Part shown: piece after piece, positions 15,343 to 23,865 of the stretch
Position numbering within the stretch: position 1 is the first letter of the stretch
Layout: every line of letters starts with the position of its first letter
From: Methylobacter luteus IMV-B-3098
GTDB taxonomy: Bacteria; Pseudomonadota; Gammaproteobacteria; Methylococcales; Methylomonadaceae
Assembly (NCBI RefSeq): GCF_000427625.1
Contig: NZ_KE386569.1
Coordinates: 559,376-623,375 of the forward strand
Reading direction: 5' to 3'
Length of the DNA stretch: 64,000 bases
Translations under genes and position numbers: made by a program
Notes under the pieces: generated by a model
Database searches by the model: none
Told to the model about the DNA's origin: nothing
Seen by the model: the letters and a program-made list of their open reading frames with translations, nothing else

Positions 15343-17628
15343 ATGAAAATGAGACATACCGCTATTGCAGTCGCGCTCGCTACCGCGAGCTTATCCGTGC
15401 ATGCCGATCTGGCTCGGGTCGGGCCTGTTAACGTGCCGTCTCCGCCTGGAAATGGCTTTCCTCTTTGGTATCAGGACCTGAACGGCATGGTTCTGGATCT
15501 GTGCTTGCCGGATGCCGATGATCCCGGCGCTGCGCAGCAGAATGCCTGTTTATTGGTCGGACCCGGCTTGCCCGATCCTCCTTACAGTTTTCCGGACAAC
15601 TTTCCCGATGAGGCATTTTACTTTAATGCCACATCCGTGATGGATGTTGTGCCGGGAGCCAAGCGCGCCACCCTGGTGCTGGCGCTGGAGGCGGCTTTCT
15701 CGATAGGCCCCGTGGCCGTTGGCGATCAAGTGGTATTCACTCGAATCCGTGTGTTTGCGGGTGTTCCGGAACCCGGCATTTACACCGTGACGCATCCTTA
15801 CGGCGTCGAAACCTTCCCGGTTGACGCCGTTTCCGGCGGCAATCGCGACATCGTCTTCAGCGAAGACGTCGGCGTGGCGCGCGGCGAATTTAACGGTGCG
15901 CTGAACAGCCGTGTCGGGCCTTTCCTGGAACGAGCCGACAGTCTGGGAACTCCGCTCGGACCGGTCACGCTTAACGGCGCCCAATTCCTGTCGGACGGGC
16001 TCAATACGGAATTCGTTACCGGCAGCCCTTTCGGCACCAACTATTTCGAGATCTGCGGCGTCCGTGACGACGGCACACCCATTGTATTGGGAGACCAGGG
16101 CGCGAACGGTACGTGTGTTCGTTCCGACCAGTTCAGCCTGATGGGCCGTCTGCACGATTTTGTGGCGAATCCGATCCCCAGCCCGCTGGAGATCTATAAC
16201 GGGTTCTATAAACGTGACGCCAGCGGCACGCAAGTCGATGTGTATGCCCGCAACACCAAATTATTACCCAATCAGCCTGATCCCTCATTGACAGCGGCAG
16301 CGGCAAACATCCCGCCTGTCAAGATGATTCCGTTCGGCCCGGCCGGTCTCGGCCAGTTCCATACCCAGGGCCTGGTGGATCCCAGCGGCGCTCTGCCCGG
16401 TCCTGTATCGGTCATCAACAGCTCCGACACGCCGCCCAGTGTAGTGACGAAGGATGCGGTCGATGTCGTGACAGCGACTTCGGCGGATTACGATTACATC
16501 ACTGATACGCTGACCGTCATTGCGACCAGTAGCGATAAGGGCTTCGAAACCGATCTGCCGCCTAAACTAAGACTCGACGGAAACAAGTACCCCAGCCATG
16601 CGGCAGTATCCAGCAATAACGCCGACGATCCTGCCGAAACGATACTGACGGCGACCGGCATCGGCACGCCGCCGGATACCGTTACCGTTCTATCGTCCGC
16701 CAATGGCAGTGAGATCTTCCCCGTGGCGCGCAATCGGGCGACAGGAAACGCTGTACCCGGTCCTGGCGTGCCGCTTGTCCTGGATGACAGCGCAGTGGCG
16801 GAAGCGGGCGGTCCGGCAATTGATATCCCGGTTACCGCTAACGATGTTGTGAACGCAACGGCTCCCATCACGTCCTTGCAATTGGTTGGACCTGCGATTC
16901 CGGCCGGTTCCGGGTCGGCGGCTGTTAATGGCACAGGCATCACTTACACACCGGGTCCTGTAAATGGCGACGTGACTTTCCAATATACGGCAACCAACAG
17001 CGCCGGTCAGTCCAATGTGGCGACAGTGACCGTTACGGTCGCACCGTCCGCAGAGGGTCCTGCGCCGATCGTCAATCCCGATGGACCGGTCAATGTGGCC
17101 ATCAACCAGTCGGTTGTGATCGACGTGCTGGCTAACGACTCTGGCAACGGCGGTACGCTGAATACGGGGTCAGTAACGGTCTCCAACGTTACCGGCGGCT
17201 CGGCGAGTGCCGATGCGGCCGGCAGGGTGACTTTCGCGGCCGGCGCTACGGCCGGTGATTTCGGCTTCGATTACACGGTAGCCAATGACAACGGCCAGGT
17301 TTCGTTGCCCGCGCATGTTACGGTGACAGTTGTTAACCCTGAAAACATCCAGATAACCGCGGCGCAGTGCAAGGTCATTAATGCCGCTTCGGGAGAATGG
17401 CGAGTCGCCGGAACCAGTTCGGTATCAACTAACAACAACATCCAGTTGTACCTGACGGCATCTGTGCCAGCCGATCTGAATACCAATAAACTGGGCGCGG
17501 CGGTCCCTGTTGCTGCCGGTGCATGGGACTTCAGGGCAAAACCGGGACCCGCCTGCAGGACGCCGATCAGCCTGGTTTCGTCGGCGACAGGCGCCAGGAG
17601 GGAAAACATCGCTGTTACTATCAAGTAA
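15343..17628 (+). CDS. Large secreted protein with Ig-like repeats (paralogue)
   Basis: 761 residues. CGAGG lies shortly before the ATG; the signal peptide ends at VHA before DLARV. The N-terminal ~450 residues align with the proteins at 8767 and 10161 (NGFPLWYQDLNGMVLDLCLP; PEPGIYTVTHPYGVE; SPFGTNYFEICGV), but more distantly than those two to each other. Two Ig/cadherin-like repeats (about 475-570 and 571-663, V..NDSG.....GSVTVSNV, F.YT..N..GQ) and the shared final domain (about 665-761, GEWRVAGTSS, GAWDFRAKPG, LVSSATG) follow. Expected to be exported; a surface, matrix or ligand-binding role is plausible but unproven. A strong terminator closes the gene. Confidence 0.75.
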   Translation: MKMRHTAIAVALATASLSVHADLARVGPVNVPSPPGNGFPLWYQDLNGMVLDLCLPDADDPGAAQQNACLLVGPGLPDPPYSFPDNFPDEAFYFNATSVMDVVPGAKRATLVLALEAAFSIGPVAVGDQVVFTRIRVFAGVPEPGIYTVTHPYGVETFPVDAVSGGNRDIVFSEDVGVARGEFNGALNSRVGPFLERADSLGTPLGPVTLNGAQFLSDGLNTEFVTGSPFGTNYFEICGVRDDGTPIVLGDQGANGTCVRSDQFSLMGRLHDFVANPIPSPLEIYNGFYKRDASGTQVDVYARNTKLLPNQPDPSLTAAAANIPPVKMIPFGPAGLGQFHTQGLVDPSGALPGPVSVINSSDTPPSVVTKDAVDVVTATSADYDYITDTLTVIATSSDKGFETDLPPKLRLDGNKYPSHAAVSSNNADDPAETILTATGIGTPPDTVTVLSSANGSEIFPVARNRATGNAVPGPGVPLVLDDSAVAEAGGPAIDIPVTANDVVNATAPITSLQLVGPAIPAGSGSAAVNGTGITYTPGPVNGDVTFQYTATNSAGQSNVATVTVTVAPSAEGPAPIVNPDGPVNVAINQSVVIDVLANDSGNGGTLNTGSVTVSNVTGGSASADAAGRVTFAAGATAGDFGFDYTVANDNGQVSLPAHVTVTVVNPENIQITAAQCKVINAASGEWRVAGTSSVSTNNNIQLYLTASVPADLNTNKLGAAVPVAAGAWDFRAKPGPACRTPISLVSSATGARRENIAVTIK

Positions 17629-17640
17629 GCGCCGGGAATC

Positions 17641-17673
17641 AGAAACCGGCTCCGCAAGGGGCCGGTTTTCTAA
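17641..17673 (+). terminator. Rho-independent terminator after the 761-residue gene
   Basis: AGAAACCGGC and GGCCGGTTTTCT form a stem around TCCGCAAG, ending in a short T-run, 12 bases after the stop codon. Confidence 0.75.
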
Positions 17674-17682
17674 AGTCATTGA

Positions 17683-17850
17683 CTGAGTTACGCGGACAAT
17701 TGGCCCCTGCGTCAAGCGCCTGTAGGGTCGAATTCATTCGACCCGAGACGCCGATTGTGTTTTTTGTTTAGTGCGAATGAATTCGCACCTACACCGCTGT
17801 AGTGCTCGGGAGCGGCAAACGGCATAAAAAGCTACCGTGCATAACATCAG
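17683..17850. mobile_element. MITE, 168 bp, with 7-bp target duplication
   Basis: Starts CTGAGTTACGCGGAC and ends ATAACATCAG, imperfect terminal inverted repeats of the 44132-44362 element. It is flanked on both sides by TCATTGA (17676-17682 and 17851-17857). Inside are the GTAG-GGTCGAAT..ATTCGACC hairpin and a short GTGCGAAT..ATTCGCAC-CTAC hairpin. It has no coding capacity. Confidence 0.85.
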
Positions 17851-17976
17851 TCATTGATTTAAACAGCAGTCATATCAACCCACAGTATTCGGGCTCACTG
17901 TTGGGCATTGAGCAAACAGAAAAGCACTGAAACATAATTTCTTTGCGCGGTTTTTCAAAGTAATGTGAGGGGTGTC

Positions 17977-19905
17977 ATGTTTAAGAAAACAGTCAAAATA
18001 ACGAATTACAGCCAACGCGAGAGGATCATCGCCCGGTATATGCAGGAGGTCAACGATATTCAGAAAGCCGGCATTACCCGGCGCGAATTATTCAAGATGG
18101 GGCTGACAGCCGGCGTGGGCGGCCTGACCGCGATCGGCGGGCGTCACTTTCTACCCAATCTGGCTGAAGCCGCGGACGAAGTTTTGATCAGCCCGCCCTG
18201 CAAAAAGCCCTGGACGGAGCCGCTGCCGATCCCGAAGGCTTGCCAATCGGTCGGATCTTACGCCGGCCCTACGCCGGAAAAAGGTCAATGCGCTGAAAAA
18301 CAGACGCTTTGGAATCCGGGAAAAAATGAGTTCGACGATTTCAAGGAAGCGCGCGACGAGGAACATCAGCGCTGGGATGAGCTGGGCGGCCTGGATGCCT
18401 GCACGAAATACGAGCTGATGGTCAGGGAGATTGACTGGAATTTTTATCCGGCGGAAGAATACCCGGCCTTTAACTCCAAGGTCTGGACCTATGTCGACAT
18501 GAATTCGGATGCCGTCGGCGTGTTGCGCATCAATGCTCACTATGGCCAGCCGGTGCTCATGCGCATGTACAACGGCTTGCCCGAGGATGACAAGGACAAT
18601 CAGGGGTTCGGCATCAACCAGTGCTCGCCGCACCTGCATAACGCCCATAATCCCCCCGAATCCGACGGCGGGCCGACCCGGTTCTTCGATTCCGGCGAAT
18701 GGTGGGACTACTGGTATCCCAATGTGCGGGCAGGCTTCGCCAGTACGCACAGGAACGGCACTTATTACAATGGGCTATGGTGTCCGGGTGATTGGAAGGA
18801 AACCCAGAGCACGCTGTGGTTTCACGATCACCGTTTCGATTTCACTGCCGCCAATGTCTATAAGGGGATGGCCTCGTTCTACACACTGTTCAGCAACGAT
18901 ATCAACCTCGATACCGGTGATGAAACGACCGGTCTCAGGCTGCCCGGCGGCGAATACGACGTCCCTCTGCTATTCACCGATAAGGTGTTCGACCAGACCG
19001 GGCAGATGTTCTTCGACAACTTCAATCTGGAAGGCATCGTCGGCGACCAGCAAACGGTCAATTTCAAGATCAAGCCCTATATGGATGTCAAACGCCGCAA
19101 ATACCGATTCCGTTGCCTGGATGCCGGCCCTTCGCGGTTTATCGAATTGTTTCTGAGCAATGGCGCCAAATTCACGCGCATCGCCAATGACGGCAACCTG
19201 CTGCCCAAGGCGCAAGTCGTTTCCAGCATAAGGCTGGGCGTGGCCGAAAGGGCGGACGTGATCGTCGACTTCAGCCAATATGCGCCCGGCACGGTGATTT
19301 ACCTGGAAAACCGGCTGGAACAGCTCAACGGCAAGGGGACCAGCGGCAAGATTCTGCGTTCCGGCAGCAAAACGCAGCTCCTCAAATTCATCGTATCCGG
19401 CGATCCGGTAGTCGATGAAAGCGCGCCGCTGAGTACACTTCAGTCTCAGGTCATGGTGCCGTTGTCGGCCAGAACCAATCCGGTCAAGGTCCAGCGCCGG
19501 TTCAAATTTGATTCGAGCAATGGCGCCTGGACGGTCAACGGCAAGTTATTCGATCCCTCCCGAATCAGCGCCTACCCGGCGGAGGGCACGGCGGAACAAT
19601 GGACGCTGAATTCGAGCGGCGGCTGGTCTCATCCGGTGCACACGCATCACGAGGAATTTCAACTGCTCAGCCGCAACGGCAAAGCCGAGAATCTGGCGAT
19701 CGATGACAAGTCCCGCAAGGACGTGGTAAGAATCGGCGATGGATCCGTCGGCACGTCGGGCTCGGGCGAAGTCAGTTATTACATACAATTCCGTGACTGG
19801 TACGGGGACTATCCCTTGCACTGCCACAACGTCGTGCATGAAGACCATGCCATGATGATCCTTTTCCGCATCGTGCCGCCTGATGACTCGAAAGCCGGCA
19901 AGTAA
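17977..19905 (+). CDS. Tat-exported multicopper oxidase, 642 residues
   Basis: Start at ATG 17977 (GAGG six bases upstream) rather than the in-frame GTG at 17965. A Tat signal is seen at about residues 33-60: ITRRELFKMGLTAGVGG, ending near LAEAA. All four copper motifs are complete: HLHN (219-222), WFHDH (His283/His285), HPVHTHH (552-558) and HCHNVVHEDHAMM (615-627) with T1 ligands Cys616, His621 and Met626. It is therefore a folded-exported laccase-like oxidase with one T1 copper and a trinuclear T2/T3 centre, reducing O2 to water in the periplasm. Longer than usual before the first motif, with several Cys. The SCO gene starts 23 bases after its stop, pointing to copper loading. Substrate unknown; metal ion or phenol are the usual choices. 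Confidence 0.9.
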   Translation: MFKKTVKITNYSQRERIIARYMQEVNDIQKAGITRRELFKMGLTAGVGGLTAIGGRHFLPNLAEAADEVLISPPCKKPWTEPLPIPKACQSVGSYAGPTPEKGQCAEKQTLWNPGKNEFDDFKEARDEEHQRWDELGGLDACTKYELMVREIDWNFYPAEEYPAFNSKVWTYVDMNSDAVGVLRINAHYGQPVLMRMYNGLPEDDKDNQGFGINQCSPHLHNAHNPPESDGGPTRFFDSGEWWDYWYPNVRAGFASTHRNGTYYNGLWCPGDWKETQSTLWFHDHRFDFTAANVYKGMASFYTLFSNDINLDTGDETTGLRLPGGEYDVPLLFTDKVFDQTGQMFFDNFNLEGIVGDQQTVNFKIKPYMDVKRRKYRFRCLDAGPSRFIELFLSNGAKFTRIANDGNLLPKAQVVSSIRLGVAERADVIVDFSQYAPGTVIYLENRLEQLNGKGTSGKILRSGSKTQLLKFIVSGDPVVDESAPLSTLQSQVMVPLSARTNPVKVQRRFKFDSSNGAWTVNGKLFDPSRISAYPAEGTAEQWTLNSSGGWSHPVHTHHEEFQLLSRNGKAENLAIDDKSRKDVVRIGDGSVGTSGSGEVSYYIQFRDWYGDYPLHCHNVVHEDHAMMILFRIVPPDDSKAGK

Positions 19906-19928
19906 CGCGATTGAGCGAGGATAAAGCC

Positions 19929-20585
19929 ATGAATAAACGAGATTTTATCAAAAAGATAACCGGTGCTTCTCTTGGCATCGCCGCATTGAGCGCCTTGCCT
20001 TCGAACTCGACCGCCGCAGGCAGTTTTCATCCGGTCAGGATGAGCCGGGACGAGCGCCGCAAAAAATCCTTCCCGAATGTGCCGCTCATCACGCATGAGG
20101 GCGAAGTCGTGCGATTTTACGATGATCTGATCAAGGACAAGACTGTGCTCATCAACTTCATGTACGCGCGCTGCGGCGATATCTGCCCGGGCATGACGGC
20201 GAATCTGAAGCGGGTGCAGAAAGCATTCGGCGACCGGGCAGGGCGCGATATCTTCATGTATTCAATCACGCTTGAGCCGGAACATGACACGCCGTCGACG
20301 CTGAAAGCCTATGCCGAACTGTTCAGGGTCAAGCCGGGATGGAAATTCCTGACAGGCCGGAAAAATGACATCGAATTGCTGCGCCGGCAACTGGGCTTTT
20401 TTTTCTCGGACCCCGTGCTGGACCAGGACAAGACCCAGCACATAGGCGTCGTCAAGTACGGCATCGAGCCGCTGGAACGCTGGGGGACATGCCCGGCCCT
20501 GGGCAATCCCAAATACATCGCCGAATATGTTTACTGGATGGAACCTCATGGTCAAAGACCGAAGCAGCCGGAAATGATCGGTTGA
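19929..20585 (+). CDS. SCO1/SenC/PrrC copper-delivery protein
   Basis: 218 residues from ATG 19929 (a TTG at 19911 is in frame, but the ATG has the better context). An N-terminal hydrophobic export signal (KRDFIKKITGASLGIAALSALP) suggests periplasmic location. Thioredoxin-like fold with the SCO copper ligands CGDICP (Cys82, Cys86) and the downstream histidine in TQHIGVV (His171); the D..EHDTP segment fits the family. SCO proteins deliver Cu to cytochrome oxidase CuA or other cupro-enzymes, or act as thiol reductants. Here no cytochrome oxidase gene is near, but a multicopper oxidase ends 23 bases upstream. That oxidase is the likely client. Confidence 0.9.
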   Translation: MNKRDFIKKITGASLGIAALSALPSNSTAAGSFHPVRMSRDERRKKSFPNVPLITHEGEVVRFYDDLIKDKTVLINFMYARCGDICPGMTANLKRVQKAFGDRAGRDIFMYSITLEPEHDTPSTLKAYAELFRVKPGWKFLTGRKNDIELLRRQLGFFFSDPVLDQDKTQHIGVVKYGIEPLERWGTCPALGNPKYIAEYVYWMEPHGQRPKQPEMIG

Positions 20586-21039
20586 TCCGCAACTATGGAG
20601 ATAACAGCGCCACGGATGGCATGACTCATCAATAACTCAATATTACCTTAAAAATACCTTAAAAAATCTGAATGCAATAAAAATAATATCAATAATATCA
20701 TGGACTTGGATTAATTTTTACTCAAATAATCATTAGAAAAAGATAATGTTTAGGTAATAGTGCTTATTTATCACGTCTGACACAAGCAGTAGCATAAAGT
20801 CGCAATGTGTCAAGTCAAAAAGAATAAAAAACAACACGTTCTTTCAAATAAAGTGAAGCATGTCCGTTTTTTAATACGCTGATACATCTGAGAGCGGGGA
20901 CCGTGTTTATTATGCGTCTGCATGATGAGGCATATTTTATCCGTATGGCATTAATGAAACTTGTTGTGGCAAACTTTTAAAAACATTTTCTTACGGATTT
21001 CAATGTTTTTGGAAGTCTCGCAGGAGTGGAGAATTGTAA
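20586..21039. other. AT-rich regulatory region before the response regulator
   Basis: 454 bases, strongly AT-rich, no gene. At 20644-20665 TACCTTAAAAA is repeated twice head to tail (11-bp period). Further down CACAAGCAGTAGCATAAAGT and several A/T tracts may hold promoters for the regulator gene. Confidence 0.4.
20644..20665. promoter_or_regulatory. 11-bp tandem repeat TACCTTAAAAA x2
   Basis: Two directly abutting copies at 20644-20654 and 20655-20665, one helical turn apart. The core TACCTTAA also occurs in the sequences upstream of the three leftward oxidase genes (for example 29324-29331). A shared binding site is possible but weakly supported. Confidence 0.35.
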
Positions 21040-21735
21040 ATGTATAAGATTGCAATAGTTGAGGACCAAACGATTATAAGAGCAGGATTGTACGCTGTGC
21101 TGAGCCAGGAACCACAGTTTAACGTCGTTTCCCAATCTAATAATCCCATTGATTTGTTTCGGCAAACCTGGCTTATTCCGCCGGATCTGGTGCTGCTGGA
21201 TATGGTCATGCCCAAGATGAACGGCGTGGAAGCCATAGAAGAGATCAAAAAGCGCTGGCATGGCGCCAAAATATTGATTTACACGTCCAAAAACACGGAA
21301 GAGAGCATTTCTGACGCATTCCAGGCCGGTGCTGACGGGTACCTGCTGAAGAGTTCCACGACGGAGGAACTGATTTCCGCCGTAAAGAACGTTTTGATGG
21401 GCCATTACCACGTTTCGGATGCGATTTTGCCGAAGATCATGAACCGGTATCTTCGCGTGGAAAAAATGCGATCGACCAATCATTTGCACAACATTCTGAC
21501 TACGCGTGAGCGCGAGCTGCTTAAGTTGATAACCGAAGGTTATAAGAATAAAGAGATAGCGGATAGTCTTTGCATCAGTTTAAAGACAGTGGAGACACAC
21601 CGGACTAATCTGATGAAAAAACTCAATGTGCATAATGTGGCCGAGTTGATATCAGTGGCGGGCGAGATAGGCATTGTTCAGCCTGGCACGCGGCAGTTCC
21701 AGTCTATTTCTTATAGCTACCAATTGGCGGACTGA
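21040..21735 (+). CDS. NarL/FixJ-type response regulator with LuxR HTH
   Basis: 231 residues. The receiver domain has the acidic pair E8-D9, phosphoacceptor Asp54 (LVLLDMVMPKMNG), Thr82 and Lys104 (YLLKSS). The C-terminal LuxR helix-turn-helix (about 150-205) reads LTTRERELLKLITEGYKNKE then IADSLCISLKTVETHRTNLM. It binds DNA when phosphorylated by a histidine kinase; no kinase is in the window, so it is an orphan here. GGAG lies a few bases upstream of the ATG. The 3' end overlaps the convergent cytochrome/binding-protein gene by 32 bases. As the only transcription factor within the oxidase region, it may control it; this is inference. Confidence 0.9.
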   Translation: MYKIAIVEDQTIIRAGLYAVLSQEPQFNVVSQSNNPIDLFRQTWLIPPDLVLLDMVMPKMNGVEAIEEIKKRWHGAKILIYTSKNTEESISDAFQAGADGYLLKSSTTEELISAVKNVLMGHYHVSDAILPKIMNRYLRVEKMRSTNHLHNILTTRERELLKLITEGYKNKEIADSLCISLKTVETHRTNLMKKLNVHNVAELISVAGEIGIVQPGTRQFQSISYSYQLAD

Positions 21736-23296
21736 CATGACGACCATCCGGGGATGCTGAAACAATAGTGGCCGCCGTTGAACCTATGTGTCGATTCGAC
21801 CCGTAGGAGAGAGAGGGCATCGTCCCCGTATTAAGCTGGTAAATTGTTTCCAGTGTCTTGATCAGTTTTTTTCTGCTCAATTCCCTGCCTGTCCTTTGCA
21901 GTCCTTCCGTTAACAGTTTGGCCGCACTATAGGATACGGCTTGCGCGGTTAAATGGTGCGTTGAAAGATGGTTGCGTTTTATCAGCCGGAAAAATTCATC
22001 CGCGCCCGCTTGATCGGGAGGCGAAGAAGGCAAGGACAGAAAAAGCCTGTCGCTAAACGCCTCATTTAGCGCGTTAGGTCTTGTGAGTGAACCAGAGATA
22101 AATACGTAAGGTTTCGGCTTCAATTGTTCGGCGCTCTTCAATAGCAAGTTCAATTCATCATCAGCGCCAAAAAAGAAAATCACTTCCGGCGACTGTTTTT
22201 TAAGTTCGGCGGCAAACGCCTGGGGCTGGGGTTGATGCGGTGGATAGGCGAACCGGGCGACAGGACCTAAGCCGCGGTGCCGGCTTTGCTGTTCGATGGC
22301 TTCGGCGGTTCCCTGAATATTGACGTTTTCGGGGCCGATGACCACCGACGCGGCATTTTTCATGTGCAATACATCAGTTGCGTAATCCACCATGGCGCGA
22401 GCCTCGTTTTTAAGGCCCGGCAGCAGATAGAAAGCCGCCCGGCTACGGAGCGTGTTCTCCTCGGGAAACAGCGTGTAAGGGCCAATCTGCGGAACGCTCC
22501 GGCTCTCGCTCAGTAATAGAATGTCCTGCTCCAGGTTGCCGGCGAACGGCGCTATCAGGGCAAATACCGGCTCGGCTTCGAGCAGGTGGCGCGCGCTCTT
22601 TATTGTCGAGTTGGCTCTGCCGGTGAACTCGGCGACTTCCAGATGAATCTTGCGATTGTAAATGCCGCCTCGCGCGTTAATCTCGTCAAAATAAGCCGAC
22701 AGCATGTCCTTCATGGCCAGGCCCATGCCCGCCAATGGCCCGCGCGTCGGCAGCAATGTGCCCAGCCGGATAGTCGACTCGCTCAGCCCCGGATCGGCAT
22801 CGGTCGACAGTCGCTTCAGGTACGCGACCAGATCAGCGCCGTCGCCGGCGGACAATGCGTATCTCGGCATAATGGAATCCAGCCGGTTGCCGGCCGGATC
22901 GATGCCCACGGTAATAGCCGCGATGATCGTATCGGCCGTGAAAGCGGCATGTTTTCTGCCGTTGTCATGATTGTGCCCATAGGCCAGGGTCAGATAGTCA
23001 TGAGAGATATCGGTCGGTACGATGCCGCCTTCCGGCCGCCCGCGTCCGTCCTCGCCATGGCAACCGGCACAAGGCACATCAGTCCCCGACAGTTCCGTCG
23101 ATTCAGGCCCTACCAGCGCTTTGACCGGTTGGCCGGAAGGGCTGGCGCCGGTCAGGTAAAGCTGCTTGCCCCGCGCCTCCGAAGCCGTCAGCGGCGCGGC
23201 CGACAGGGAAGGGCTGAATAACATGGCCGATAACAGCGTAAAGCCGATCGTATTCAACCCGTTTAGTGGGGCATCAGGATTTTTCATGGCGGGCAT
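21704..23296 (-). CDS. Cytochrome c domain fused to periplasmic substrate-binding domain
   Basis: 530 residues. An N-terminal signal peptide (hydrophobic to about LSAA) is followed by a small class I cytochrome c: CAGCH (Cys76, Cys79, His80) with likely axial Met143 in IMPRYALS. From about residue 165 to 500 it is a type I periplasmic binding protein (Peripla_BP_6: IRLGTLLPTRGPLAGMGLAM, EINARGGIYNRKIHL, EAEPVFALIAPFAG), as in branched-chain amino-acid ABC transporters. No permease or ATPase genes are near, so it is probably a redox or sensory protein rather than a transporter part. Last gene of a three-gene leftward operon; its start overlaps the SCO gene (ATG 23296, or 23287). The 3' end overlaps the regulator gene. 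Confidence 0.85.
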   Translation of the reverse strand: MPAMKNPDAPLNGLNTIGFTLLSAMLFSPSLSAAPLTASEARGKQLYLTGASPSGQPVKALVGPESTELSGTDVPCAGCHGEDGRGRPEGGIVPTDISHDYLTLAYGHNHDNGRKHAAFTADTIIAAITVGIDPAGNRLDSIMPRYALSAGDGADLVAYLKRLSTDADPGLSESTIRLGTLLPTRGPLAGMGLAMKDMLSAYFDEINARGGIYNRKIHLEVAEFTGRANSTIKSARHLLEAEPVFALIAPFAGNLEQDILLLSESRSVPQIGPYTLFPEENTLRSRAAFYLLPGLKNEARAMVDYATDVLHMKNAASVVIGPENVNIQGTAEAIEQQSRHRGLGPVARFAYPPHQPQPQAFAAELKKQSPEVIFFFGADDELNLLLKSAEQLKPKPYVFISGSLTRPNALNEAFSDRLFLSLPSSPPDQAGADEFFRLIKRNHLSTHHLTAQAVSYSAAKLLTEGLQRTGRELSRKKLIKTLETIYQLNTGTMPSLSYGSNRHIGSTAATIVSASPDGRHVSPPIGSYKK

Positions 23297-23861
23297 TCAG
23301 CAGTTCATCAATTTTTGCGGCGATGGTGTCCGGGCTGGACAGGCCGTTAAAGCGCGTCCACTCGCCGCGGGCCGGGTCGCCTACCAGAATGACCGGCGCG
23401 TGGTTGGCATAATCGGCGCTATAAACGCCCAGCCCTTTGAGCAAGGCGTCGACCTGGGCCTTCTCACCGGTCAGCCAGAGCCATTCGGGCACGGCATGAA
23501 AACGCTCCGCATAGGCTTTCAGACGTTCGGGCGTATCCGTGGCCGGATCGATGCTCAGCGACACCAGGCGCACGTCCCGGGCCAGCTTGTCGCCGAGCCG
23601 GTCTTGCAGCTTCGAGAAAATGCCCGAGACGACCGGGCAGGATGTCTGGCAATCGGTATAGATGAAACTGAGCGCCATGATCCGGTTGCCGGCGACATCG
23701 CTGGCAAACCGGACCGGGGCGCCGTTTTGGTCCAACAGCTCGGCATTCGGCAATTCGACCGGGGCCGCTACCGCCTCGGGCGCCGGGTCCGGCACGACGG
23801 CAATCAGGGCGCCGGTTGCCAGCAAGGTGATGATGACGCCGGTTCTGAATTTGATAGTCAT
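23274..23861 (-). CDS. SCO1/SenC family protein, second copy
   Basis: 195 residues. The N-terminal segment (residues 8-22) is a signal peptide or anchor. Copper ligands are present: CQTSCP (Cys71, Cys75) and His154 in YANHAPVILV; SLSIDPATDTPERLKAYA is the family-typical stretch. Different from the SCO at 19929 in sequence, so not a recent duplicate. It lies 4 bases after the beta-propeller gene and overlaps the cytochrome/binding-protein gene, so all three are co-translated. It probably supplies copper, or reduces disulfides, for exported cuproproteins encoded around it. Confidence 0.9.
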   Translation of the reverse strand: MTIKFRTGVIITLLATGALIAVVPDPAPEAVAAPVELPNAELLDQNGAPVRFASDVAGNRIMALSFIYTDCQTSCPVVSGIFSKLQDRLGDKLARDVRLVSLSIDPATDTPERLKAYAERFHAVPEWLWLTGEKAQVDALLKGLGVYSADYANHAPVILVGDPARGEWTRFNGLSSPDTIAAKIDELLNARHEKS

Positions 23862-23865
23862 AGGC

